From: Gammaproteobacteria bacterium
GTDB taxonomy: Bacteria > Pseudomonadota > Gammaproteobacteria > Pseudomonadales > Azotimanducaceae
Assembly: GCA_002719135.1 (NCBI GenBank)
Contig: PBGU01000043.1
Location: 1-8,841, forward strand
Reading direction: 5' to 3'
DNA length: 8,841 bases
Shown one piece after another: positions 1 to 7,195 of the stretch. Numbering within the stretch: position 1 is the first letter of the stretch; each line of letters opens with the position of its first letter. A model generated the notes under the pieces. The model was given only the letters and a program-made list of their open reading frames with translations. It was not told the DNA's origin and searched no databases. Both the position numbers and the translations under genes were made by a program.

Positions 1-737
<737 letters not shown>

Positions 738-746
738 AATAGTCTA

Positions 747-781
747 GTCCGCTACCGACCCCGCAAGGGATCCGAGCGGAC
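747..781 (-). other. Stem-loop in rRNA leader just before mature 16S
   Basis: Inverted repeat within the leader transcript, ending about 10 nt before the inferred mature 5' end. The outer arms GTCCGCT and AGCGGAC pair perfectly over 7 bp. An inner stem GATCCC/GGGGTC, with one G-U pair, closes a TTGC loop. No U-run follows on either strand, so it is not an intrinsic terminator. It is most likely a leader structure assisting 16S folding or processing. The stem is seen directly; the role is inferred. Confidence 0.6.
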
Positions 782-811
782 AAAAGGTTTGCCAGGGACT
801 CAACTTCATTT

Positions 812-827
812 GCGAGCGCCCACACGA
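812..827 (-). promoter_or_regulatory. boxC-like rRNA leader element
   Basis: The complement reads TCGTGTGGGCGCTCGC. It closely matches the TGTGTGGGCACTCG stretch that follows boxA in E. coli rrn leaders, and it lies at the same relative place, about 15 nt downstream of boxA. In E. coli this region belongs to the antitermination and leader-processing segment. The identification rests on sequence and position; activity is inferred. Confidence 0.6.
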
Positions 828-841
828 ATGGCTTATTCAAC

Positions 842-853
842 TGTTAAAGAACC
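842..853 (-). promoter_or_regulatory. boxA antitermination site of the rRNA leader
   Basis: The complement reads GGTTCTTTAACA, matching the E. coli rrn boxA (TGCTCTTTAACA) at 10 of 12 positions. BoxA RNA binds NusB-NusE (S10) and loads the antitermination complex, so long untranslated rRNA transcripts escape Rho. Its order after a small hairpin and before a boxC-like segment matches the E. coli leader. Confidence 0.85.
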
Positions 854-863
854 GCCCGACGAA

Positions 864-895
864 ATCCCACGCCTCAATTAGTGAGGTTTCAGGAT
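864..895 (-). promoter_or_regulatory. boxB-like hairpin upstream of boxA
   Basis: The transcript can fold a 5-bp stem, CCTCA/TGAGG (arms at 872-886), with a 5-nt loop. Below it, after a small internal loop, ATCC can pair with GGAT. The hairpin sits between the promoter and boxA, where E. coli rrn leaders carry boxB. Pairing is visible in the sequence. Assignment as boxB is by position, because boxB sequence is poorly conserved. Confidence 0.5.
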
Positions 896-914
896 CGTAC
901 CGCCGGTCGAAGGC

Positions 915-929
915 TGCGTATTATACGCA
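915..929. repeat. Perfect inverted repeat centred on the rrn -10
   Basis: Two 7-bp arms (TGCGTAT and ATACGCA) flank one central base at 922, so the -10 hexamer lies inside a 15-bp palindrome. This could be a protein-binding site, a DNA element that eases promoter melting, or chance. The symmetry also creates TATTAT on the plus strand at 919-924, but no good -35 stands 16-18 bp upstream of it. Confidence 0.6.
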
Positions 930-947
930 CGCCGCGCCGCGCCGCAA
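920..947 (-). promoter_or_regulatory. rRNA operon P1-type sigma-70 promoter
   Basis: On the minus strand a perfect -10 TATAAT (920-925) lies 16 bp from a -35-like TTGCGG (942-947). The 16-bp spacer is the suboptimal length typical of E. coli rrn P1 promoters, and the discriminator ACGCAGCC is GC-rich. Both features are associated with control by ppGpp/DksA and initiating-NTP level. Transcription should begin near 912-915, giving a leader of about 175 nt. The -35 is mediocre (TTG only), so an upstream AT-containing stretch around 948-970 or an activator such as Fis may assist; I cannot define such a site. Only about 58 bp separate the -35 from the tyrS stop. Confidence 0.85.
931..945. repeat. 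Three tandem GCCGC pentamers in the rrn promoter spacer
   Basis: Plus strand GCCGC repeated three times exactly (GCGGC on the transcribed strand). It fills most of the -35/-10 spacer and overlaps the -35. This gives an unusually GC-rich spacer, and a slippage-prone repeat that could change spacer length in steps of 5 bp. Confidence 0.75.
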
Positions 948-1005
948 TGACTAAAGACGTTTAAGTATGTTGCCATCGTAGAGCTAACCCGCCTTTCCGA
1001 TTTTC

Positions 1006-2271
1006 TCATTCGTGAAAGAACATATGCCACGATTTTTTGCCTCTTCGCAGCAAATGGTATCGACCAAACAACGCCCGCTCGGGACCAAGGGCCTGACTCG
1101 GAACCTCCACCAGTTCGCCGTTAATTTGCACGCCCTTACCGTCAATGAGTTTACGACCAGCTCCACGAGACTTAGCGAGGCCAGCGCGTACAAGAGCCGT
1201 AAGCAATTCCTCTTCGTTTTCGACCGAGGTCGAATCCATTCCATCAAGCCGTAACTGTTCCAAATCCTCGCGTTTAAGGTCTGCCACGGCACCACCAAAT
1301 AGAGCCGCAGTGATGCGTTCTGCGGATGACAGGGCTCCCTGCCCATGTGCTAGCAGTGTGACTTCGCGCGCTAGCAGACGTTGAGCTCCTCGTTCGCCAG
1401 GTCGATCACGTAACTCGGTCGCCGCATCTGCGATATCGCTTGAGTCGAGAAAGGTGAAATAACCAAGAAACGGCACGACGTCTTCATCTGCGGAGTTGAG
1501 CCAAAACTGATAAAAACGATAGGGAGATGTCATATCGGGATCTAACCAAATCGCTCCGTCTGCGGTCTTACCAAATTTGAGCCCATCAGAACGCGTAATC
1601 AACGGCACTGTAAGGACAAAAGCTTGTTGGCCATCAACTCGTCGGATTAGATCAATGCCACTAACCATATTGCCCCACTGATCACTACCACCAACCTGAA
1701 TCGTGCACTGGTAACGTCGGGACAACTCGAGAAAGTCGTACGCTTGCAGAAGCATGTAACTAAATTCCGTGTACGAAATACCCTCGCCTTCGCGTCCCAA
1801 CCTGTTCTTGACAGAATCCCGTTGGATCATCGCGTTCACCGAAAAGTGTTTGCCGATGTTTCGAAGAAAGCCTAAGGCATCTAGTGGGCTCGTCCACTCT
1901 AGGTTATCCACCACCCGGGCCGCGTACTTACCATCTAAATCAATGAAGCGGGAGACCTGCTGCGAAAGTCTTTCCCCCCATCCGCGGACCACGTCCACAT
2001 CGTTTAAGCCGCGCTCGTCGACGCGTTCGGACGGGTCACCGATGAGACCTGTCGCCCCCCCTACCAACGCAATCGGGCAGTGTCCTGCAAGTTGAAACCG
2101 GCGCAGCGTTAGAAGCGGGACGAGATTGCCTATATGGAGACTCGGTGCCGTCGGATCAAAACCACAATACAAACTCCGTCCCGACTGTTGTAAGTGAGAC
2201 TCCAGTCCTTCTCGATCGGATATCTGGGCCAGGAGGTGACGCAGCTCTAAATCAGATATAGGAGAGGGCAT
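1006..2271 (-). CDS. tyrS: Tyrosyl-tRNA synthetase
   Basis: Cytoplasmic class I aminoacyl-tRNA synthetase that charges tRNA-Tyr with tyrosine using ATP. Numbering from the chosen start gives 421 residues (E. coli TyrS has 424). The HIGH motif appears as HIGN (46-49) in SLHIGNLVPL, and the KMSKS loop as KFGKT (232-236). Tyrosine-pocket residues Y35, D39, Y172, Q176 and D179 and the GGSDQWGN block (194-201) are present. A C-terminal S4-type RNA-binding domain occupies about 355-415, ending near the family-typical LLRRGKK. The frame stays open upstream to a TTG at 2337, which would add 22 residues. I prefer ATG 2271 because family length and alignment begin there, although its Shine-Dalgarno is weak. 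The gene precedes the rRNA operon in the same direction with no visible terminator between them, so some read-through into the rRNA leader is possible. Confidence 0.97.
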   Translation of the reverse strand: MPSPISDLELRHLLAQISDREGLESHLQQSGRSLYCGFDPTAPSLHIGNLVPLLTLRRFQLAGHCPIALVGGATGLIGDPSERVDERGLNDVDVVRGWGERLSQQVSRFIDLDGKYAARVVDNLEWTSPLDALGFLRNIGKHFSVNAMIQRDSVKNRLGREGEGISYTEFSYMLLQAYDFLELSRRYQCTIQVGGSDQWGNMVSGIDLIRRVDGQQAFVLTVPLITRSDGLKFGKTADGAIWLDPDMTSPYRFYQFWLNSADEDVVPFLGYFTFLDSSDIADAATELRDRPGERGAQRLLAREVTLLAHGQGALSSAERITAALFGGAVADLKREDLEQLRLDGMDSTSVENEEELLTALVRAGLAKSRGAGRKLIDGKGVQINGELVEVPSQALGPERALFGRYHLLRRGKKSWHMFFHE

Positions 2272-2397
2272 ACGAATTCGCTCGAGGACAAGCCGGAAGC
2301 CTTGATTACGGACTTGAGGGCTTTCCAACCGAACCAAAACCCATATACTAGCGCAACTTCTTGAACACCCCTACGAATAGGTCCGTCAACGTCCGAT
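2272..2397. promoter_or_regulatory. Divergent tyrS / mepM intergenic region
   Basis: This 126-nt gap must hold promoters for two divergent units. For mepM (plus strand) a fair -10, TATACT (2344-2349), lies 16 bp after a weak -35, TTTCCA (2322-2327, 4 of 6 matches). This predicts a start near 2356 and a 5' leader of about 40 nt. For tyrS, the minus strand carries a good -35-like TTGACG (2384-2389), but I see no matching -10 at 16-18 bp. No T-box or other tyrosine riboswitch is recognisable. Assignments are by eye and tentative. Confidence 0.35.
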
Positions 2398-3765
2398 TTG
2401 AATACGAAGTTGAGGGGGTACTCCCTACGTAACCTCCCTCGCGCGCACCGTACCACGGCCGTCGTACTGACGATCATTCTCGGGTTTTTCGCGATATCCG
2501 GTCTCAATGGGACTAGCGTGCTCGATCTCCCTAGAAAAGATCCTGCTGTGGCCGATTTCAGCTCCCTCGACAAATATCCTTCAATCCCTCAAAAAACTAC
2601 CGGTTCAAACACTGTCGCTGAAATCGATGGTATGACCAACAACGAGCGCAGATTCTCATCCAACGCGCTAACCGTCATCGTTGAGCCGAGAGACAACCTA
2701 GCCGTGATTTTTCAACGAGAAGGTATCTCCGCAAAGGAGCTTCAAAGTGTTCTGGAAAGCGACCGGTTGGCACAACGCCTCAAGCACATTTATCCAGGCC
2801 AGAAACTATTTTTTGAACGACAAGAAGATGGCACGCTTATGCGTTTAATCTATTCCCCTGTACCACTGGAGTCGCTGGTTTTTGTTCGCCGCGGCAGCTC
2901 TTTTGAAGTGACAGAAATCGCTCACCAACCTGAAATCCAAATTAAGGTAATGCATGGCCTCATCGACCACTCCCTATTCGTAGCAAGCCAGCGCATCGGA
3001 CTCGACGATGAGACAACCATGCGCTTAGCGCAGATTTTTCAGTGGGATATCGATTTTGTACTTGATATTCGCAAAGGCGACGAATTCGACATTGTCGTGG
3101 AAGAACTCCATCTAAACGGTGATTTCGTTGGTTATGGAAACATCCTTGCCGCAAAGTTTGTGAATCAAAGTGATGGTTACTTGGCGATTCGGTACGTCGA
3201 TCGAGACGGGGCAGCAGGCTATTTCAACCCTACTGGCGAAAGTATGAAAAAAGCGTTTCTGAGAGCGCCCCTGGAATTCACCCGCATAAGCTCCAACTTT
3301 AATATGAAACGCGTCCACCCGTTGTGGAATCGTACGATGCCCCATCGAGGAATCGATTACGTCGCACCGGTCGGGACGCCGGTACTGGCGGCGGGGACCG
3401 GTCAAGTAAGGGTCGCTGGGTATACCAAGGCCAATGGCAACTACGTTGTCATAGGTCATGGCACCGAATTCGAAACAAAGTATCTCCATCTTTCAAAATT
3501 TGGTCCTGGTACTAAGCAAGGCAGAAAAGTCACTCAAGGGGAGGTCATCGGATTCGTCGGATCAACCGGCTGGGCAACTGGTCCCCATTTACACTACGAA
3601 TTTCTTGTCAACGGGAACCACAGGAACCCGCGCACCGTACCGCTACCCAAATCAAACCCGATCAATAAGGCCGAACTCGAACGCTTTCGATCCCATATGC
3701 AACCGACCCTTGCTCTACTCGCTAGCGGTAAATCACCCGGGCTCACAACCGCGGCCACTAATTAA
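2398..3765 (+). CDS. mepM: MepM-like M23 peptidoglycan DD-endopeptidase
   Basis: Probable inner-membrane-anchored periplasmic zinc endopeptidase that cuts peptide cross-links in peptidoglycan, 455 residues (E. coli MepM/YebA has 440). Layout: a short basic N-terminus with NLPRAHR (12-18), matching E. coli NLPRPHR of the OapA N-terminal region; a signal-anchor helix at about 20-36; a flexible linker; a LysM-like/OapA domain at about 90-140; a Csd3-type second domain with SLFVASQRIGL (192-202) and QWDIDF (215-220); then an M23 domain at about 312-410. All expected zinc/catalytic residues are visible: H316 and D320 in HRGID, H364 in YLHLS, and H397/H399 in HLHYE. The start is uncertain: TTG 2398 or TTG 2410 are the only sensible choices before the anchor, neither with a clear Shine-Dalgarno. 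anmK follows after 6 nt, suggesting co-transcription of wall-cutting and wall-recycling functions. The exact cross-link specificity is inferred from family resemblance. Confidence 0.9.
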   Translation: MNTKLRGYSLRNLPRAHRTTAVVLTIILGFFAISGLNGTSVLDLPRKDPAVADFSSLDKYPSIPQKTTGSNTVAEIDGMTNNERRFSSNALTVIVEPRDNLAVIFQREGISAKELQSVLESDRLAQRLKHIYPGQKLFFERQEDGTLMRLIYSPVPLESLVFVRRGSSFEVTEIAHQPEIQIKVMHGLIDHSLFVASQRIGLDDETTMRLAQIFQWDIDFVLDIRKGDEFDIVVEELHLNGDFVGYGNILAAKFVNQSDGYLAIRYVDRDGAAGYFNPTGESMKKAFLRAPLEFTRISSNFNMKRVHPLWNRTMPHRGIDYVAPVGTPVLAAGTGQVRVAGYTKANGNYVVIGHGTEFETKYLHLSKFGPGTKQGRKVTQGEVIGFVGSTGWATGPHLHYEFLVNGNHRNPRTVPLPKSNPINKAELERFRSHMQPTLALLASGKSPGLTTAATN

Positions 3766-3771
3766 CGCACC

Positions 3772-4890
3772 ATGCCTCGATTTTTTATCGGCTGTATTTC
3801 TGGCACCAGCATAGACGGTCTCGATATTGCTTTGGTTGACATTGAAGCTAAGCCAGCGATTGCTGCTTCGAAGACAGTATCGTTTCCAGAACTCCTCGAA
3901 GATGAATTACGCCATCTTTTACAGCCTGGCCCCAACGAAATTTTTCGGCTGGGCCTCGCACACGCTCGGTTAGGAGAGTTCATTGGCACTTCCATCCTCA
4001 GTTTCTTGAATGACAATGACCTCGACGCCGGCGATATCGCAGCGATCGGTAGCCACGGCCAAACGGTTCGTCATCATCCTGATTCGGATCCGGGGTTTTC
4101 GGTACAGATCGGAAGCGGTAGCCACATCGCCGAAATCACCGGAATCGACACCATCTCCGATTTCCGCAGTCGGGATCTAGCGTCCGGCGGCGAGGGCGCA
4201 CCGCTCGTACCGAGCTTTCATCGAATGCTGTTTCACCCTTATGAGCACGATCAAGTCATTCTCAATATCGGCGGTATCGCGAATGTAACGATCCTCTATT
4301 CGCACGAGCAACAGCCGTTTGTTGGTTTTGATACCGGTCCAGGGAACGCACTGCTAGACGCTTGGGTCAATGATTCGAGGCAACTTCGCTACGACTCCGA
4401 CGGGGATTGGTCGGCCTCGGGACGAGTATCGAATAAGCTACTTGAAGCAATGCTCAACGATTCATATTTTTCGCTAGGGCCGCCAAAAAGCACAGGGAAA
4501 GAAAAATTTAACTTGAACTACATAGAGCAATATCTCAGAGATTTCCCAAAAATTGACCCTTCCGACGTCCAATCGACCTTATGCGAATTCACCGCAGTCA
4601 CAGTAGCAAACGCAATCGAACGCTGGGGCCCGGAATCAGCACGAGTGGTCGTTTGCGGTGGCGGGCGGTTAAACTCGGATTTGATGCAAAGATTAGATGT
4701 ACACCTCAACCATCAGTCGGTCATCCGCTCCGAAGAAATCAATGTCAATGGCGACAGTCTCGAGGCCGGAGCATTCGCCTGGTTGGCTCGCTGTTTTACA
4801 GATCGGGTACCGGGCAATGTCCCGTCAGTGACGGGGGCCAAAGGGGAACGCGTACTCGGATGCCTATACCCTTCGGGGACTAAAGTTTAG
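3772..4890 (+). CDS. anmK: Anhydro-N-acetylmuramic acid kinase
   Basis: Cytosolic recycling enzyme that opens and phosphorylates 1,6-anhydro-MurNAc with ATP to give MurNAc-6-phosphate, 372 residues (E. coli has 369). Family motifs in order: SGTSIDG (10-16), GSHGQTVRHHP (93-103), DFRSRDLASGGEGAPLVP (130-147), NIGGIANVT (165-173), GFDTGPGN (185-192), STGKEKFN (240-247), VCGGGRLNSDL (294-304) and EAGAFAWLA (331-339). D187 of GFDTGPGN is probably the catalytic base reported as Asp182 in P. aeruginosa AnmK. ATG 3772 aligns with the family start. It lies 6 nt after the mepM stop without a clear Shine-Dalgarno, so translation is probably coupled. Its stop overlaps the convergent erpA stop by 4 nt. 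The next step, MurQ etherase, is not in the window. Confidence 0.96.
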   Translation: MPRFFIGCISGTSIDGLDIALVDIEAKPAIAASKTVSFPELLEDELRHLLQPGPNEIFRLGLAHARLGEFIGTSILSFLNDNDLDAGDIAAIGSHGQTVRHHPDSDPGFSVQIGSGSHIAEITGIDTISDFRSRDLASGGEGAPLVPSFHRMLFHPYEHDQVILNIGGIANVTILYSHEQQPFVGFDTGPGNALLDAWVNDSRQLRYDSDGDWSASGRVSNKLLEAMLNDSYFSLGPPKSTGKEKFNLNYIEQYLRDFPKIDPSDVQSTLCEFTAVTVANAIERWGPESARVVVCGGGRLNSDLMQRLDVHLNHQSVIRSEEINVNGDSLEAGAFAWLARCFTDRVPGNVPSVTGAKGERVLGCLYPSGTKV

Positions 4891-5234
4891 ATTGCAAATG
4901 AGTTGCCGCATCCGCATGTAGAGGAAGCGTTGGGGTTCGTAACGACAAATTGGGATCCCTGCAAGTCTTCCTTGAAGTCGACCTCTGCTCCCACCAGATA
5001 CTGGTAGCTCATCGGGTCAACAACCATAGTTACTCCGCTCCGTCGAACAACCGTATCATCTTGCGCGATGTCGTCGTCGAACGTAAACCCATACGAAAAG
5101 CCGCTACAGCCGCCTCCCGTGACGAATACCCGGAGCTTGAGTTCATCGTTCTCTTCGCTCTGGATGAGTTCGGATACTTTGTCAGCAGCGCGAGCTGACA
5201 TCTGGATGTTCGTGTCTAGCATAAGTTCTGCCAT
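4887..5234 (-). CDS. erpA: ErpA, A-type iron-sulfur cluster insertion protein
   Basis: Cytosolic A-type carrier that receives Fe-S clusters from the Isc/Suf scaffold and delivers them to apoproteins such as IspG/IspH. From ATG 5234 it has 115 residues (E. coli ErpA has 114). The three cluster-ligand cysteines are present: C43 in GGGCSGFSYGF, and C107/C109 in STCGCGNSF. The ErpA-typical VVDPMSYQYLVGAEVDF (71-87) and FVVTNPNA separate it from IscA. The frame is open further upstream (ATG 5258, GTG 5267), but family length favours 5234, where a GGTG lies 4 nt before the ATG. It is convergent with anmK (4-nt overlap) and divergent from hemJ. I looked for an IscR-type operator upstream and could not support one. 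Confidence 0.96.
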   Translation of the reverse strand: MAELMLDTNIQMSARAADKVSELIQSEENDELKLRVFVTGGGCSGFSYGFTFDDDIAQDDTVVRRSGVTMVVDPMSYQYLVGAEVDFKEDLQGSQFVVTNPNASSTCGCGNSFAI

Positions 5235-5444
5235 TCTACACCGGGGGTATAAAGACATCTCAATCACACATTCTTTGGGTGCAACGGGTGTGCTCTTAAG
5301 TTTCTATTCGCACCACCTTTCAGCATATTTCCGAGGGCATTAAAGTCGGCGTGCTGAGCCGTCGTCACATCGCTAAGCATGCTGGGTTATCTCAAGGTTC
5401 CTATATCAGCCAATAAGCCTTCCCGCCTCACGGTTTAACGTGCC
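5235..5444. promoter_or_regulatory. Divergent erpA / hemJ intergenic region
   Basis: A 210-nt gap that must contain both promoters. I cannot define either confidently. A TATATC at 5402-5407 is a possible hemJ -10 but lacks a good -35. An 8-bp palindrome AGCATGCT lies at 5376-5383. A plus-strand frame stays open from about 5300 to a TAA after the codons SYISQ (about 37 codons, no ATG) and includes IKVGVL. This is too short and unlike anything I recognise to be called a gene. No RNA element or terminator is apparent. Confidence 0.4.
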
Positions 5445-5900
5445 ATGATCCCCAGTTCTCTCAACATCCATGCCCGAATGCTCTACGTCAAAGCTTTCCA
5501 CTTTATCGCCGTCGTCTGCTGGTTTGCTGGAATCTTCTACCTTCCTAGGCTTTTCGTGTACCACTCAATGTCACAACATGAATCGACTCGAGGCCAATTT
5601 CGAGTAATGGAACGGGCCTTGTTCCGCATCATCATGACGCCGGCTGCCATCGCGACCGCGCTATTCGGCCTTTGGCTCGTGCTGCTTAACTGGAGTTTTT
5701 ACCAAGCTTCGATCTGGTTCTGGATCAAAATCGGCTTGGTGGTAATGCTTTACGGGTACCATTTTTACTGCGGTAATTTGCTCAAGAAATTCGCACGCGA
5801 CGAAAACACCCGTTCACATACGTTCTACCGGTGGTTTAACGAGATACCTATTCTCATTTTAATTGCCATCACCCTCCTTGTAGTCGTCAAACCGTTTTAG
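5445..5900 (+). CDS. hemJ: HemJ-type protoporphyrinogen IX oxidase
   Basis: Small inner-membrane protein of the HemJ (UPF0093) family, which oxidises protoporphyrinogen IX to protoporphyrin IX in bacteria lacking HemG or HemY. Four hydrophobic segments are visible at about 13-36, 60-81, 90-110 and 131-149. Hallmarks are KAFHFIAVVCWFAGIFYLPR (16-35) followed by LFVYH, the WIKIGLVVMLYGYHF stretch in the third helix, and RWFNEIP (129-135) entering the last helix. The product is 151 residues from ATG 5445; an internal ATG at 5478 would give 140, closer to many homologues starting just before YxxxKAxH. Neither start has a clear Shine-Dalgarno, so the first 11 residues are doubtful. hemL begins 8 nt downstream, placing two haem-pathway enzymes in one unit. 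Electron acceptor and cofactor cannot be read from sequence. Confidence 0.93.
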   Translation: MIPSSLNIHARMLYVKAFHFIAVVCWFAGIFYLPRLFVYHSMSQHESTRGQFRVMERALFRIIMTPAAIATALFGLWLVLLNWSFYQASIWFWIKIGLVVMLYGYHFYCGNLLKKFARDENTRSHTFYRWFNEIPILILIAITLLVVVKPF

Positions 5901-5903
5901 AGG
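5898..5903 (+). promoter_or_regulatory. Ribosome-binding site of hemL overlapping the hemJ stop
   Basis: TAGAGG overlaps the hemJ stop codon (TAG, 5898-5900) and lies 5 nt before the hemL ATG. It is the clearest Shine-Dalgarno in the window. Ribosomes terminating on hemJ would cover it, so hemL translation is probably linked to hemJ translation. Confidence 0.65.
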
Positions 5904-5908
5904 CTTCA

Positions 5909-7195
5909 ATGAAACACGTCCAATCCGACGCATTAATGCAACGCGCTCAACGTTCGATTCCCGGGGGCGTGAACTCGCCGGTACGAGCATTTAAAGGGGT
6001 TGGAGGTACACCGATTTTCTTCGTCTCGGCAGAAGGAGTAATCCTCACCGATTCAGATGGGAATCAATACATCGACTACGTCGGGTCCTGGGGACCTATG
6101 ATCCAAGGTCACGGGTTTAAGCCCATCGTTGACGCTGTTAGGAAGCAAGCCATTACCTCGCTTGGCTTTGGCGCCCCCACCGAACTAGAGATCACCATGG
6201 CGGAGAAGGTGGTGGAGAGAATTCCATCGATCGAACTCGTGCGGATGGTAAATTCGGGCACCGAGGCGACTATGTCGGCGATTCGTTTAGCGCGCGGTTT
6301 CACCGGACGCGACAAAATTATTAAGTTCGAAGGCTGTTACCACGGCCATTCGGACTCGCTGTTGGTGAAAGCAGGGTCCGGCGTTCTTACCCTCGGACTG
6401 CCAGACTCGCCGGGCGTCCCCGCAACCCTCGCTCAACACACGATCACGTTGCCGTACAACGACCTCAGCGCATTAGTACAAGCATTCGAACATTACGGGA
6501 ATGAAATCGGTGCCGTAATTTTGGAACCAGTTGCCGGAAATATGGGTTGTATACCGCCCGCGTCAGGATTTCTTGAGACCACAAGACGGTTGTCGACCGA
6601 GCACGACTCCGTGCTTATATTTGACGAAGTAATGACCGGTTTTCGTGTCGCTCCAGGGGGCGCTCAGGAACTCTACGGAGTCGAACCCGATCTAACGACC
6701 CTGGGCAAAATTATAGGCGGTGGTCTCCCGGTCGGAGCCTTCGGCGGACGAGCAACGATCATGAACCAAATCGCTCCGACGGGACCCGTGTACCAAGCCG
6801 GAACCCTGTCTGGAAATCCGTTGGCGATGCAGGCCGGAATTGCTATGTTGGAATCTCTTGACGCTACCTTTTACGAACGACTCTTGAGCGCTACCCAACA
6901 CCTGGTCGGTGGCATCGAAGAAGCAGCGCAGCGTCATCAAATTCCACTTGTTATCAACTACGTCCCAGGCATGTTTAGTCTTTATTTTACGACCGCAGAA
7001 GAAGTGACTGAGTATGCAGACGCAGCAGCTTCGAACATCGATCGATACAACTTTTTCTTTCATCAAATGCTCGATGCTGGCATCTACTTCGCGCCATCCG
7101 CTTTCGAAAGCGCATTCGTTTCGGGAGCCCATGGATCCGCCGAAATCAACGCGACCGTAGATGCCGCCGATCGAATATTTGGCTCCATGACATGA
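5909..7195 (+). CDS. hemL: Glutamate-1-semialdehyde 2,1-aminomutase
   Basis: Cytosolic PLP enzyme of the C5 pathway, converting glutamate-1-semialdehyde to 5-aminolevulinate, the first committed tetrapyrrole precursor. It has 428 residues (E. coli has 426) and is full length. Family motifs: SIPGGVNSPVRAF (16-28) at the N-terminus, SWGPMIQGH (60-68), VNSGTEATMSAIRLARG (114-130), EGCYHGHSD (141-149), the cofactor aspartate in IFDEVMTGFR (237-246), and the PLP Schiff-base lysine K267 in TTLGKIIGGGLPVGAFGG (K265 in E. coli), followed by QAGTLSGNPLAM. The family-specific gating and substrate region is intact. The start at ATG 5909 has a good Shine-Dalgarno. The stop overlaps the next gene by 4 nt. 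The partner HemA, which makes the substrate, is not in the window. Confidence 0.98.
   Translation: MKHVQSDALMQRAQRSIPGGVNSPVRAFKGVGGTPIFFVSAEGVILTDSDGNQYIDYVGSWGPMIQGHGFKPIVDAVRKQAITSLGFGAPTELEITMAEKVVERIPSIELVRMVNSGTEATMSAIRLARGFTGRDKIIKFEGCYHGHSDSLLVKAGSGVLTLGLPDSPGVPATLAQHTITLPYNDLSALVQAFEHYGNEIGAVILEPVAGNMGCIPPASGFLETTRRLSTEHDSVLIFDEVMTGFRVAPGGAQELYGVEPDLTTLGKIIGGGLPVGAFGGRATIMNQIAPTGPVYQAGTLSGNPLAMQAGIAMLESLDATFYERLLSATQHLVGGIEEAAQRHQIPLVINYVPGMFSLYFTTAEEVTEYADAAASNIDRYNFFFHQMLDAGIYFAPSAFESAFVSGAHGSAEINATVDAADRIFGSMT

Noticed and set aside
747..781. Intrinsic terminator upstream of the rRNA gene
   Set aside because: The hairpin is strong, but no T-run follows on either strand, and termination just before 16S would make no sense. 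It is better explained as leader structure.
2272..2337. 22-residue N-terminal extension of TyrS to a TTG codon
   Set aside because: TyrS homologues begin near the ATG at 2271. The extra residues do not match the family and the TTG has no convincing ribosome-binding site.
2247..2573. Minus-strand open frame spanning the tyrS start and the mepM 5' end
   Set aside because: It is the shadow of the mepM coding frame and the divergent gap. It has no recognisable motif and conflicts with two well-supported genes.
5235..5267. Longer ErpA starting at GTG 5267 or ATG 5258
   Set aside because: The 115-residue form from ATG 5234 matches the usual ErpA length and N-terminus. The added residues have no family counterpart.
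5360..5390. Possible IscR operator upstream of erpA
   Set aside because: The stretch around the AGCATGCT palindrome shares only a few positions with the type 2 IscR consensus, and the TA/GG half is out of register.
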